Assembly (NCBI RefSeq): GCF_024343735.1
Contig: NZ_RJUE01000009.1
Location: 17,083-81,082 of the forward strand
Origin: Lacihabitans sp. CCS-44
GTDB lineage: Bacteria > Bacteroidota > Bacteroidia > Cytophagales > Spirosomataceae
DNA length: 64,000 nt
Direction of reading: 5' to 3'
The position numbers and the translations under genes are program-made. Numbering within the stretch: the first letter of the stretch is position 1; every line of letters starts with the position of its first letter. This document shows, in pieces, positions 18,632 to 27,779 of the stretch. The notes under the pieces were generated by a model. It made no database searches and was not told the origin of the DNA. It saw nothing but the letters and a program-made list of their open reading frames with translations.

Positions 18632-19468
18632 ATGATGCTTGACCTCAAATCCGAATATAAACGCTGTTGCGAACAGGTAAAAGCTTATGAACCCTCAGAA
18701 GCTAAAGAGATAGTCTTTATAGTTTTCAATGAACTTCTGGGCGTTACCAAAAATGACTTAATTACTTCAACATCAATCTCTGAAGAGCAATTATCTGGAG
18801 TTGATAACATCATAAAACGTATCAATAATTTTGAGCCTATTCAGTATATTTTGGGCAAGACATGGTTTTGTGAGCATAGTTTTTTTGTAAACGAAAACGT
18901 GCTTATTCCTCGACCAGAAACCGAGGAATTGGTTCAGCGAGCCATCAGCCTAACACCCAAAACTGTATTAGATTTAGGAACTGGAAGCGGTTGTATTGCT
19001 ATCAGTACGGCATTGGGTTTAAAAAATGCCGAGGTTTTTGCTATTGATATTTCTGAAAATGCACTAGATATTGCAAAAAGAAATAATGAAAATCTGAAAG
19101 CAAATGTAAACATCCAAGAAGCCGATATATTAAATTTTGAAAGTCCATTTGGTGAACAGAAATTTGACTTGATTGTCAGCAATCCACCGTACGTAAAAGA
19201 GAATGAGATGCCCGATATGCGGGAGAATGTCTTGAACTTCGAGCCGCATTTGGCACTTTTTGTAAGTAATGATGACCCATTGATTTTTTACAAAAAAATT
19301 GCAGAAATAGGGAAAGTTTATTTAGAAGATGAAGGCCATGTTTTGGTAGAAATTAATAGTTATTTAGGCAAAGAAACTTGTGAAGCATTTACAGATTCTG
19401 GATATTCTGAGGTAGAATTAATTCAAGATTTCTTCGGGAAAGACCGTATGGTTCTGGCAAAAAAATGA
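18632..19468 (+). CDS. prmC: peptide chain release factor N(5)-glutamine methyltransferase PrmC
   Basis: 278 residues, the normal length. LIPRPETEELV, the SAM loop VLDLGTGSGCIAI (about 112-124) and the catalytic NPPYV (about 186-190) are all present. PrmC methylates the Gln of the GGQ motif in RF1 and RF2. The first ATG at 18632 and the next at 18635 are equally plausible. The gene begins immediately after the previous terminator, so its promoter must lie very close or within that region. Confidence 0.93.
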   Translation: MMLDLKSEYKRCCEQVKAYEPSEAKEIVFIVFNELLGVTKNDLITSTSISEEQLSGVDNIIKRINNFEPIQYILGKTWFCEHSFFVNENVLIPRPETEELVQRAISLTPKTVLDLGTGSGCIAISTALGLKNAEVFAIDISENALDIAKRNNENLKANVNIQEADILNFESPFGEQKFDLIVSNPPYVKENEMPDMRENVLNFEPHLALFVSNDDPLIFYKKIAEIGKVYLEDEGHVLVEINSYLGKETCEAFTDSGYSEVELIQDFFGKDRMVLAKK

Positions 19469-19537
19469 GCGTTTTTCAATTCAAATTCGCCCAATTAAAT
19501 ATATTTAGCTAAATTCACATCTTTGAAAACCTCTTCC

Positions 19538-20509
19538 ATGAATAAAATAGATTCTTTATATAAAAAAATAGATGATGTACTTGCCGAAGTTCACAAAGTG
19601 GTCATCGGGCAAGAATATCTTATCAATAGATTGCTGATTGGTTTGTTTACGGACGGTCATATTTTGCTTGAAGGTGTCCCAGGATTGGCCAAAACCAAAA
19701 CAGTGAACACACTCGCAAAAGTATTGGACTTAGGCTTTAGAAGAGTACAATTCACACCCGACTTATTGCCTTCGGATTTGGTCGGAACGATGATATACAA
19801 CCAAAAATCAGGTGATTTTGAAGTAAAAAAAGGACCAATATTCGCAAACCTTATTCTGGCCGATGAAGTAAACCGTGCCCCAGCTAAGGTGCAATCTGCT
19901 TTGTTAGAAGCCATGGCAGAGAAACAGATTACCATTGGTGAGGAATCATTTCAGTTAGATCCTCCATTCTTGGTAATGGCCACCCAAAACCCTGTGGAGC
20001 AGGAAGGTACTTATCCCCTACCCGAAGCCCAAGTGGATAGATTTATGATGAAGGTCTATGTTGATTATCTCGATAAAAAGTCGGAATTGGAGATGATTCG
20101 TAAGATAGCCAACATGGATTTTAAAGAAAATGTTAAGTCGGTTTTGGGAAAAAACGATATTCTCGAAATCAAGAAAATCATCAACGGCATCACGATTTCG
20201 GATATGTTGGAACGCTACATTGTCGAGTTGGTTTTTGCCACACGAAATCCTGAAGATTATGGCCTGAAAGAAGAAGCGAGATATATTCAATACGGTGTTT
20301 CACCAAGGGCAGGAATAGCGATTCACAAAGCTGCAAAAGCCTTAGCTTTCTTTGACAAACGCGATTATGTGCTACCCGAAGACATCAAAGCCGTAGTAAG
20401 CGATGTATTCAACCACCGCATCATTCTCAACTACGAAGCCGAAGCCGACGGTATCAATACCCGTCAGATTGTTGAGGCAATTTTGAAGAAAGTTGCTATT
20501 GGGGGATGA
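19538..20509 (+). CDS. MoxR family AAA+ ATPase
   Basis: 323 residues from the ATG at 19538 (an in-frame TTG exists at 19523). It has the MoxR pattern: VVIGQEYLINRLLIGLFTDG, Walker A-like LLEGVPGLAKTK, Walker B ANLILADEVNRAPAK, and sensor ATQNPVEQEGTYPLPEAQ. MoxR proteins are chaperones that help assemble metal- or VWA-domain partners. The usual partner genes (DUF58 and VWA) would be expected downstream, but here the gene is followed by a repeat-bearing spacer and then opposite-strand genes, so the operon seems absent or elsewhere. Confidence 0.9.
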   Translation: MNKIDSLYKKIDDVLAEVHKVVIGQEYLINRLLIGLFTDGHILLEGVPGLAKTKTVNTLAKVLDLGFRRVQFTPDLLPSDLVGTMIYNQKSGDFEVKKGPIFANLILADEVNRAPAKVQSALLEAMAEKQITIGEESFQLDPPFLVMATQNPVEQEGTYPLPEAQVDRFMMKVYVDYLDKKSELEMIRKIANMDFKENVKSVLGKNDILEIKKIINGITISDMLERYIVELVFATRNPEDYGLKEEARYIQYGVSPRAGIAIHKAAKALAFFDKRDYVLPEDIKAVVSDVFNHRIILNYEAEADGINTRQIVEAILKKVAIGG

Positions 20510-20519
20510 GGGAATTGAC

Positions 20520-20567
20520 GATTGATTCGATTTTAGATTGATTCGATTGGCGATTTTAGATTGATGG
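20520..20567. repeat. 16-bp tandem repeat, about 3 units
   Basis: Units gattgattcgatttta, gattgattcgattggc and gattttagattgatgg. It is the same unit as the array at 62390-62517 and lies right after the MoxR stop codon. Confidence 0.75.
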
Positions 20568-20654
20568 TATATTTCAGGCTTTCGAATATAATTTATCGAC
20601 ACAGAAGGCCTTGAATTAATAGACTGGCAGACAATTTCATTAAATAACAATCTT

Positions 20655-21122
20655 TCAAGAATCCTTTTTTCCCGACAATTGGTCTATGTCATTCAAATCA
20701 CGGCTTCGTCCAGCAGCCTTTTTTGCTTCAATTAAATGATGAAATTGAATACTTCGAACACCAAATCCTTCTTGTTCAAAAACTTTGGATTCTTTATATG
20801 AATGGTCAAATTCCAATCCTTTTACAACCGTCAACAATTCAATTGAAACTGGAGGACGACCAAAAGTAAAAACATCGAAGTCTTTGGTATTAAGAAACTT
20901 GTCTAATGTGAGATCGAACATTGGCATCCCAAAAATACCAAATGCTGAGGTTAATTTTTTGAAATTAGCTTCTGTAGGTTTAATCCATAGGTCTAAGTCA
21001 CCAGTTGTCCTTGCATAGCCATGCAATATAACTGAGTAGCCACCAACCAAAAGATACTCAACTTCCGCCTGGTTAAGAGCTTTAATAAAATCTTGAAAAT
21101 CTTCATTAAATATGTTTCCCAT
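20655..21122 (-). CDS. small nucleotidyltransferase-fold protein (DUF6036/AbiEii-like)
   Basis: 155 residues. EYLLVGGYSVILHGYARTT and GDLDLWIKP give the GG...S and hDhDh signature of the nucleotidyltransferase superfamily, followed by RPPVSIELLT. Such short proteins occur in toxin-antitoxin and defence-like modules, where they modify tRNA or proteins, and also as orphans. Its ATG overlaps the TGA of the small upstream gene by 1 nt, so the two should be translationally coupled. Whether this is a toxin-antitoxin pair is inference. Confidence 0.65.
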   Translation of the reverse strand: MGNIFNEDFQDFIKALNQAEVEYLLVGGYSVILHGYARTTGDLDLWIKPTEANFKKLTSAFGIFGMPMFDLTLDKFLNTKDFDVFTFGRPPVSIELLTVVKGLEFDHSYKESKVFEQEGFGVRSIQFHHLIEAKKAAGRSRDLNDIDQLSGKKDS

Positions 21123-21319
21123 CAGCTATTCTTTCGCATGGAGAAAACGGTCCTATCCATTCGTGGAGGATTGTTAATATCAAAATTATAAACAATTGAA
21201 TTCAAATAAAATGATGCTTCCAGTCTTTCTTTGACAGTGCTCGACTGCCAGAAATCTTTAATTCTTTGCTCATTGTCTTCAAATTTACCAGCCCAAGATG
21301 CGTTTCTATCCAACTTCAT
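21122..21319 (-). CDS. small protein coupled to the nucleotidyltransferase gene
   Basis: 65 residues from the ATG at 21319 (MKLDRNASWAGKFEDNEQRI). A longer in-frame reading upstream would overlap hemB and is less likely. It is mostly charged helix with an FWQSSTVKERLEASFYLN segment and ends SMRKNS. No family is recognised with confidence. The 1-nt overlap with the next gene points to a two-gene module. Confidence 0.5.
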   Translation of the reverse strand: MKLDRNASWAGKFEDNEQRIKDFWQSSTVKERLEASFYLNSIVYNFDINNPPRMDRTVFSMRKNS

Positions 21320-21365
21320 GGTTAATTGAATTTTATCAAATATACAAATAAAAATTGATTCAGAA

Positions 21366-22425
<1,060 letters not shown>

Positions 22426-22452
22426 CAATTTTGAATATTGGTTTGAATACTA

Positions 22453-23334
22453 TCAAGCTCCTTTCAAAGCTTCCGCTCCACCAACAATCTCCAAAATCTC
22501 TTTGGTGATGGCTGCTTGACGTGAACGGTTATATTCTATCTTAAGTGCTTTTAAAAGCTCACCTCCGTTTTCTGTTGCTTTGTCCATGGCTGTCATTCTA
22601 GCTCCATGCTCTGAGGCGTTGGAATCTAAAACAGCTTTGAAAACTGACAACTTTATGGCTTTTGGTATCAACTCAAGAATGATTTCTTCCTCAGAAGGCT
22701 CAAAGATATAATCAGTGTTCGAAGTTTTCTCTTCTGTTTCTTCGCTTACCAAAGGAAGGATTTTCTCCGTTCTGATAATTTGAGTCGCAACGTTTTTGAA
22801 TTCATTGTAAACCAAAACCACTTCGTCATAAGTTCCTTCAGCAAAAGCAGCCATTACTTTTTCAGCAGCCTCTTTGGCAGTATCAAAACTTAATCTTTGG
22901 AAAATATCCGTAAACTCGTTGTCTACTTTTATACCTCTTCTTGCAAAAGCCTCACTACCTTTTTTACCCAAAGACAACACCGAAATATTGCCTTTTTCGA
23001 GTTGAACAGGGTAGTTTTCGTTGATAAAAGCAACTGCAGCTTTAATCACGTTGGTATTGAAAGCTCCACAAAGACCTCTGTCTGATGTCACCATCACTAT
23101 AAGGACGTTTTTCACTTCTCTTACCTGCGTGTATGGGCTAGATGCTCCCACCTCCGTGCCTTGAGAAACCTGAGCAATAAGCTCGTTGAGTTTCTTGGCA
23201 TAAGGTCTCATCTGAATGATTCTATCCTGAGCTCTTCTCAACTTCGCCGCCGCCACCATCTTCATGGCTTTGGTGATTTGCATGGTAGAGTTTACCGAGG
23301 TTATTCTATTTCTTACTTCTTTTAATGAAGCCAT
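22453..23334 (-). CDS. atpG: F1 ATP synthase subunit gamma
   Basis: 293 residues. The N-terminal ITKAMKMVAAAKLRRAQ, the central VTSDRGLCGAFNTN and the C-terminal EYNRSRQAAITKEILEIVGGAEAL are the conserved gamma-subunit blocks that form the coiled-coil rotor and the beta-subunit contacts. It is the last gene of the atp operon, 51 nt from a DUF2442 gene that separates it from atpA. That spacer carries two 16-bp repeat units. Confidence 0.95.
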   Translation of the reverse strand: MASLKEVRNRITSVNSTMQITKAMKMVAAAKLRRAQDRIIQMRPYAKKLNELIAQVSQGTEVGASSPYTQVREVKNVLIVMVTSDRGLCGAFNTNVIKAAVAFINENYPVQLEKGNISVLSLGKKGSEAFARRGIKVDNEFTDIFQRLSFDTAKEAAEKVMAAFAEGTYDEVVLVYNEFKNVATQIIRTEKILPLVSEETEEKTSNTDYIFEPSEEEIILELIPKAIKLSVFKAVLDSNASEHGARMTAMDKATENGGELLKALKIEYNRSRQAAITKEILEIVGGAEALKGA

Positions 23335-23344
23335 TTCGATATAC

Positions 23345-23376
23345 GATTAATCTTTATGACGATTTATTCGATTTTA
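23345..23376. repeat. 16-bp repeat, 2 degenerate units
   Basis: gattaatctttatgac and gatttattcgatttta. The second matches units of the 62390 array at most positions. It lies in the spacer just upstream of atpG. Confidence 0.6.
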
Positions 23377-23385
23377 CTTTAATAA

Positions 23386-23640
23386 CTAAACTGAAATTTT
23401 TCCTTTGTAAAGTTGAGAAACTGGAAATATCAAATCCCAATTCTCGCCCCAAACTACATTTCCACTTTCAATTTTAAATTTTTGGAAATTTTCTATTTCC
23501 TTATATTTATTGAATTGAGGATGAGAATGCTTTTTAAGAAAACTTTCAAAATCCACTATTTTGGAACTCCCATCATTGAAATTTACTTTCAACAAATAAG
23601 AACCTTGATAATCTGCACTTATAACATCAACTGTCTTCAT
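23386..23640 (-). CDS. DUF2442 domain protein
   Basis: 84 residues. The N-terminus TVDVISADYQGSYLLKVNFNDG followed by KIVDFESFL fits the DUF2442 fold. The C-terminus holds VVWGENWDLIFPVSQLY. It overlaps the DUF4160 gene by 4 nt (ATGA), so the two are translationally coupled. The DUF4160/DUF2442 pair recurs across bacteria and has been suspected to be a toxin-antitoxin-like or stress module, without proof that I can cite. Here it is wedged inside an ATP synthase operon. Confidence 0.8.
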   Translation of the reverse strand: MKTVDVISADYQGSYLLKVNFNDGSSKIVDFESFLKKHSHPQFNKYKEIENFQKFKIESGNVVWGENWDLIFPVSQLYKGKISV

Positions 23641-23930
23641 ATCTTTTTAGAAATTTTTTCTAATTTAATTTCTGTTTTATATACAAAAAAGTCAACCCAC
23701 TTTTTTACAATTTCCTTCGCATAAACATTGACGAAGTCTTGTGCATTTTTCAAATCAGCCTGTTCCAAATGGTCTCTTCCTCTGACTTTCCGCTTTTTTA
23801 TTTCTTTTACCTCTTGATTTTCTATGATAATCTCAAACACCGTTTCTTTGCCTGCATGAACATGAATAGGTTCGTGTTCGTTGGAATAAAAGAAAAACGC
23901 AATGTTCAGATATTCATATATCTTTGGCAT
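23637..23930 (-). CDS. DUF4160 domain protein
   Basis: 97 residues. PKIYEYLNIAFFFYSNEHEPIHVHA is the DUF4160 signature (FY-x-HE-x-x-HIHV). The C-terminal helix reads DFVNVYAKEIVKKW. It starts 2 nt after the atpA stop and overlaps the DUF2442 gene by 4 nt, so it should share the atp transcript. Biochemical role unknown. Confidence 0.8.
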   Translation of the reverse strand: MPKIYEYLNIAFFFYSNEHEPIHVHAGKETVFEIIIENQEVKEIKKRKVRGRDHLEQADLKNAQDFVNVYAKEIVKKWVDFFVYKTEIKLEKISKKI

Positions 23931-23932
23931 TA

Positions 23933-25516
23933 TTAAGCGTACTTCTTAGCCAAGTCTTTTCCGAAAGATATAATATAATCTGTATCTTCCTTCTCCATTT
24001 TACCTTTCGAAAGATTTTCGATGATAGCTGGCTTGGTTGATTTCAAGATAGTCAAGAATTCAGTTTCATATTCTTTCACTCTTGTAACAGGCACTAAGTC
24101 CATGATACCGTTGATAGATCCGAAAATGATGGCTACTTGGTCACCTACTGGGCTTGGCTGATATTGTCCTTGCTTCAAAATCTCTTGGTTACGACGACCA
24201 CGCTCAATTACCAATTTGGTAGCGGCATCAAGGTCAGAACCGAATTTAGAGAAAGCTTCTAGTTCACGGAACTGTGCTTGGTCAAGCTTAAGTGTACCTG
24301 CCACTTTTTTCATTGACTTGATTTGAGCATTACCACCCACACGCGATACCGAGATACCCACGTTGATAGCAGGACGAATACCTGCGTTAAACAAGTTAGA
24401 CTCCAAGAATATCTGTCCGTCAGTAATAGAGATTACGTTGGTAGGAATATATGCCGACACGTCACCAGCTTGTGTTTCGATGATTGGAAGGGCTGTTAAC
24501 GAACCGCCACCTTTAACTTTTCCAACCAATGAAGGCGGAAGGTCGTTCATCGCCTGAGCGATTTTGTCTGACTGGTTGATTTTGGCGGCACGCTCCAACA
24601 ATCTTGAGTGAAGATAGAAAACGTCTCCTGGATAAGCCTCACGACCTGGTGGACGACGAAGCAATAGAGAAACTTCACGATAAGCAACGGCTTGTTTAGA
24701 CAAGTCATCATATATAACAAGGGCTGGACGACCAGTATCTCTAAAATACTCACCAATAGCTGCACCAGTAAATGGAGCAAAAAACTGCATTGGAGAAGGA
24801 TCAGAAGCTCCAGCGTTTACGATTACCGTATAATCCATGGCTCCGTAACGTCTCAAAGTTTGCTCAACTGCCTTAACAGTAGAGTTTTTCTGACCACAAG
24901 CTACATATATACAATAAACTGGCTCTCCTTTGTCGAAGAATTCTTTTTGGTTGATGATAGTATCAATACAAACGGCAGTTTTACCAGTTTGACGGTCACC
25001 GATAACCAACTCACGCTGACCACGACCGATTGGAATCATCGCATCCACCGCCTTGATACCTGTTTGAAGAGGCTCAGTTACTGGCTGACGATAGATAACA
25101 CCTGGTGCTTTTCTTTCCAATGGCATCTCGAAAAGTTCACCTGTGATAGGTCCGTTACCATCGATTGGCTCTGCAAGGGTATTTACAACACGTCCGATGA
25201 TGCCTTCACCTACTTTTACAGAGGCAATTTCACCCGTACGTTTTGCTATTGCACCTTCTTTGATACCCGCTGAGTCACCTAATAATACGGCTCCAACGTT
25301 GTCTTCTTCAAGGTTAAGTGCAAGTCCTTTCAGACCGTTTTCGAATACGATCAACTCTCCTTGTTGTACTTTTGAAAGTCCATAAATACGAGCAACTCCG
25401 TCACCTATTTGGAGTACTGTACCTACTTCTTCTAATTCTGCTTCGGTTTTTGCACCCGCCAATTGCTCACGCAAAATTGCCGAAACTTCATCTGGTCTAA
25501 CTGATGCCATGCTCAT
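23933..25516 (-). CDS. atpA: F1 ATP synthase subunit alpha
   Basis: 527 residues. The P-loop [10 protein letters not shown] (about 171-180), the [27 protein letters not shown] block and the [10 protein letters not shown] arginine region are diagnostic. It is the nucleotide-binding, mostly non-catalytic F1 subunit. The ATG at 25516 and another at 25510 are both possible. In most Bacteroidetes atpH and atpF precede atpA; here only 394 nt of non-coding DNA and then the divergent lasso locus lie upstream. Confidence 0.95.
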   Translation of the reverse strand: MSMASVRPDEVSAILREQLAGAKTEAELEEVGTVLQIGDGVARIYGLSKVQQGELIVFENGLKGLALNLEEDNVGAVLLGDSAGIKEGAIAKRTGEIASVKVGEGIIGRVVNTLAEPIDGNGPITGELFEMPLERKAPGVIYRQPVTEPLQTGIKAVDAMIPIGRGQRELVIGDRQTGKTAVCIDTIINQKEFFDKGEPVYCIYVACGQKNSTVKAVEQTLRRYGAMDYTVIVNAGASDPSPMQFFAPFTGAAIGEYFRDTGRPALVIYDDLSKQAVAYREVSLLLRRPPGREAYPGDVFYLHSRLLERAAKINQSDKIAQAMNDLPPSLVGKVKGGGSLTALPIIETQAGDVSAYIPTNVISITDGQIFLESNLFNAGIRPAINVGISVSRVGGNAQIKSMKKVAGTLKLDQAQFRELEAFSKFGSDLDAATKLVIERGRRNQEILKQGQYQPSPVGDQVAIIFGSINGIMDLVPVTRVKEYETEFLTILKSTKPAIIENLSKGKMEKEDTDYIISFGKDLAKKYA

Positions 25517-25910
25517 TATGCTTATTAATTTTATTCTATTTAAAAACGCCTTTCTGAAGAAAAGTCTTCAAAGAGGGTGATTTTTCGGGTGCAAAATAAC
25601 GAGAAAAATTTCATAATTCCGATAAAAACCTAAAAAAAAGTATAAAAAGGTAGGATTATTTTGGGATTGTGAAAGCACTTGAAAAAGTTAAAATACTGAA
25701 AACAAAAATTATTTCATCAAAAAATAAATTAATCGCGGAAAACAGGTACTCCAATTATTTTCGTACTTTTGTTATTTAGAATTAGAACAAATAAATTCCA
25801 CGTATACCTCTAAACTCTGCTTTCATATAAAAACGTTATCTAAAACAAAGGTTTTAGTGTGACTTATTATTATTTTATCTGTCTTAAAATTTATAAATTT
25901 TGTTTATTAT
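25517..25910. other. 394-nt divergent spacer between atpA and the lasso locus
   Basis: There is no gene. It is AT-rich and should hold the atpA promoter (minus strand) and the lasso-locus promoter (plus strand). The best -7 candidate for the latter is at 25764-25771. I see no clear operator or riboswitch. Confidence 0.6.
25764..25771 (+). promoter_or_regulatory. candidate -7 element for the lasso operon
   Basis: TACTTTTG fits TAnnTTTG and would give a 5' leader of about 135 nt before the B1 ATG. A convincing -33 TTTG is not seen. Confidence 0.35.
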
Positions 25911-26189
25911 ATGGTTGATTCATTGGCCAGGTTTCGTACTACAAACCATCAAGTTTCTTCTAATTTGTCTGGTTCTACGGTTATTCTTAATCATAGAGAT
26001 GGATTTTATTATGAACTTAATGAGGTTGGAACAGCCATCTGGGAACAATTGAAATTAAATGGAACTACCATTATTGAATTAAAGAAATTGATTCTAAATG
26101 AATTTGATGTGGATGACCAGATTGTTGAGTCCGATATAAACAGAATACTAAGCGAACTTCTGAATGAAAAATTGGTGGAAGTCATTTAA
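25911..26189 (+). CDS. lasso peptide B1 protein (PqqD-like RiPP recognition element)
   Basis: 92 residues of PqqD fold. ILNHRDGFYYELNEVGTAIWEQL is the classic PqqD-like block (L-x-x-x-x-G-x-Y-x-L-N-x-x-G-x-x-I-W), followed by a helix pair with FDVDDQIVESDINRIL and LLNEKLVEVI. In lasso pathways this stand-alone protein binds the leader through its YxxPxLxxxG motif and delivers it to the protease. It overlaps the B2 gene by 26 nt, which supports a B1-B2 pair. It is the first gene of the locus; the start is the only in-frame ATG. Confidence 0.87.
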   Translation: MVDSLARFRTTNHQVSSNLSGSTVILNHRDGFYYELNEVGTAIWEQLKLNGTTIIELKKLILNEFDVDDQIVESDINRILSELLNEKLVEVI

Positions 26190-26595
26190 AACATTTTGGA
26201 GACTTTCAAGGTTAAATAAAGTCGATTCTTTAAAAATCGCAATTTATTTGACTTTTTTTTGGTTTACTCTAAAAATGGTACCGTTTAATAAGTTTATTCG
26301 ACTTTATAATTACATACTTCGAAATCATAAATCTACAAATTATAACATCAGCAGGGTTCAAGAAATTACTCAAACCATAAAGACAGTTTCTAGATATCTT
26401 GTTTTTGATTCTACTTGTTTAACGCAAGCCCTCACAGCAAAATTAATTTTACGTTCTATTCCTGATTTGGTTTTAACTATCGGTGTTTCTTTAGTGAACG
26501 GATTTGAAGCACACGCTTGGATTGAAAAAGACAGAATGTATATAATTGGAGATACTCCCTCCTCACACTTTACACCTATTTGGTGTATAGAATAA
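26164..26595 (+). CDS. lasso peptide B2 leader peptidase (transglutaminase-like)
   Basis: 143 residues. The transglutaminase-core3 triad is visible: Cys85 in STCLTQALTAK, His117 in EAHAWIE and Asp130 in IIGDTP. This is the standard lasso B2 layout (C...A-L, then HAWVE). The N-terminal 50 residues are W/F-rich and hydrophobic, as in other B2 proteins. It removes the leader so that the cyclase can use the new N-terminus. It overlaps B1 by 26 nt in a different frame. Confidence 0.87.
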   Translation: MKNWWKSFKTFWRLSRLNKVDSLKIAIYLTFFWFTLKMVPFNKFIRLYNYILRNHKSTNYNISRVQEITQTIKTVSRYLVFDSTCLTQALTAKLILRSIPDLVLTIGVSLVNGFEAHAWIEKDRMYIIGDTPSSHFTPIWCIE

Positions 26596-26634
26596 AATTT
26601 AGCGAATTACCTTATAAATTAAATGTTAATGATT

Positions 26635-27591
26635 ATGAAAAAATGCATACTATTACTATTGTCTTGGATGTATAGTTATATCGCTTATTCTCAAGCTTGT
26701 GTAGGTACCGGAACAGCAAATATCACTTTTGTGTCTTCGTCAGGAGAAACATGTAATTACAACATAGCGATGTCTGTTACCACCACTCAAAATGCAGCAA
26801 AGGCCGCAAGATTTTCTATATTAAATGCAAGTCCAGTAATATCTCCTGTTTGTAAAATAAATTCGACCACGATAATAAATTGTGCAACAGCGACGGGGTT
26901 GTCAAACCTTGGAGACGGCTTTGTTATTACACATACTTTTTCAAATGTGACTTTTCCATGTGGAACTCAACCTCAAGTTAGCATAGAGGGCACAACCAAC
27001 AATGCTACTTCTAATGGATTTAACTGTACCGCAATTACGACTACTTCCAGTAATGCAAATCCTGTAAAAATAAGTTACTTTAAAGGTTTATCTCAAGAGA
27101 ATCAAATATCACTAAATTGGGAAACTGAAACTGAAACTAGCTTTAGCCATTTTGTGGTACAAAGAAGCGGGAATGCCCAAGAGTTTGGAGATCTTCAAAT
27201 CATAAAAGCAAAGGGTGAATCCACTGAAAAAACTACTTATCAGTTCATTGATCAAAATCCATTCCCTGGAATGAATTACTACCGTCTTCGCCAATTGGAC
27301 AACGATGGAAGCATTTCTTACTCTAAAATCATAGATATTAACGCCGAAGGAGGAGCTTCTGAGACATTGATTTACCCAAATCCGGGCTCAGGAAGCTTTA
27401 ATATCAAAAGCAACGAGACAATTCTTGAATCCGAAGCCTATAATTCAAGTGGAAAAAGTGTAGCTGTAAAACTTGAAAAAAGTGGAGATAAATATCAGCT
27501 AGACTTTCTCCAAAAGCCCGAGAGCGGCCTATACTTCCTCAAAGTAAGAACGCTTAAAGGAATGGTAAAATACAGAATTGCCATATATTAA
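26635..27591 (+). CDS. T9SS cargo protein embedded in the lasso locus
   Basis: 318 residues from the ATG at 26635, the best signal-peptide start; in-frame ATGs also occur at 26623 and 26629. The signal ends around AYSQ. The mature N-terminal region of about 120 residues has six or so Cys and is T/N/S-rich, with no recognised family. The middle part, SLNWETETETSFSHFVVQRSG through FIDQNPFPGMNYYRLRQLD, is the common pre-sorting beta-sandwich, and IYPNPGSGSF to the end is a type A T9SS sorting domain. It should be secreted across the outer membrane. It lies 39 nt upstream of the lasso precursor on the same strand; a role in the pathway is untested. Confidence 0.75.
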   Translation: MKKCILLLLSWMYSYIAYSQACVGTGTANITFVSSSGETCNYNIAMSVTTTQNAAKAARFSILNASPVISPVCKINSTTIINCATATGLSNLGDGFVITHTFSNVTFPCGTQPQVSIEGTTNNATSNGFNCTAITTTSSNANPVKISYFKGLSQENQISLNWETETETSFSHFVVQRSGNAQEFGDLQIIKAKGESTEKTTYQFIDQNPFPGMNYYRLRQLDNDGSISYSKIIDINAEGGASETLIYPNPGSGSFNIKSNETILESEAYNSSGKSVAVKLEKSGDKYQLDFLQKPESGLYFLKVRTLKGMVKYRIAIY

Positions 27592-27630
27592 TAATTGTTT
27601 GTCAGCAAATACTACTTACTTACCCAAAAA

Positions 27631-27768
27631 ATGAAAAATTCAAAAGTAACTAACGATAATATTAAAAAGAAATACACGAGCCCGCAATTAAAAAAACATG
27701 GGTCAGTAGCAAAACTCACTCTGAAGGGTGGCTCAACGCCTGATTTTGCAAATGGTTACACTCCATAA
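27631..27768 (+). CDS. lasso peptide precursor (A)
   Basis: 45 residues, too short for the usual ORF cut-off. The leader (about 1-31) has the lasso motif Y15-x2-P18-x-L20-x3-G24 and ends with L29-T30-L31. The C-terminal part is GGSTPDFANGYTP preceded by K32. Asp38 is the only acidic residue after residue 9, so it must be the ring acceptor if this is a lasso. The gene sits directly before the cyclase (11-nt gap) and downstream of B1/B2, the expected place. The core start is ambiguous: a T at -2 would put the start at K32 (7-residue ring), L31 would give 8, and G33 only 6. No other candidate precursor was seen in the locus. Confidence 0.83.
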   Translation: MKNSKVTNDNIKKKYTSPQLKKHGSVAKLTLKGGSTPDFANGYTP

Positions 27769-27779
27769 AATTTATCTAA

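Noticed and set aside
25517..25910. atpH or small ORF upstream of atpA
   Set aside because: No frame longer than a few dozen codons with atpH-like sequence is seen in either direction.
26596..27630. a second lasso precursor
   Set aside because: No other short frame with a YxxPxLxxxG leader was found between B2 and the precursor at 27631.
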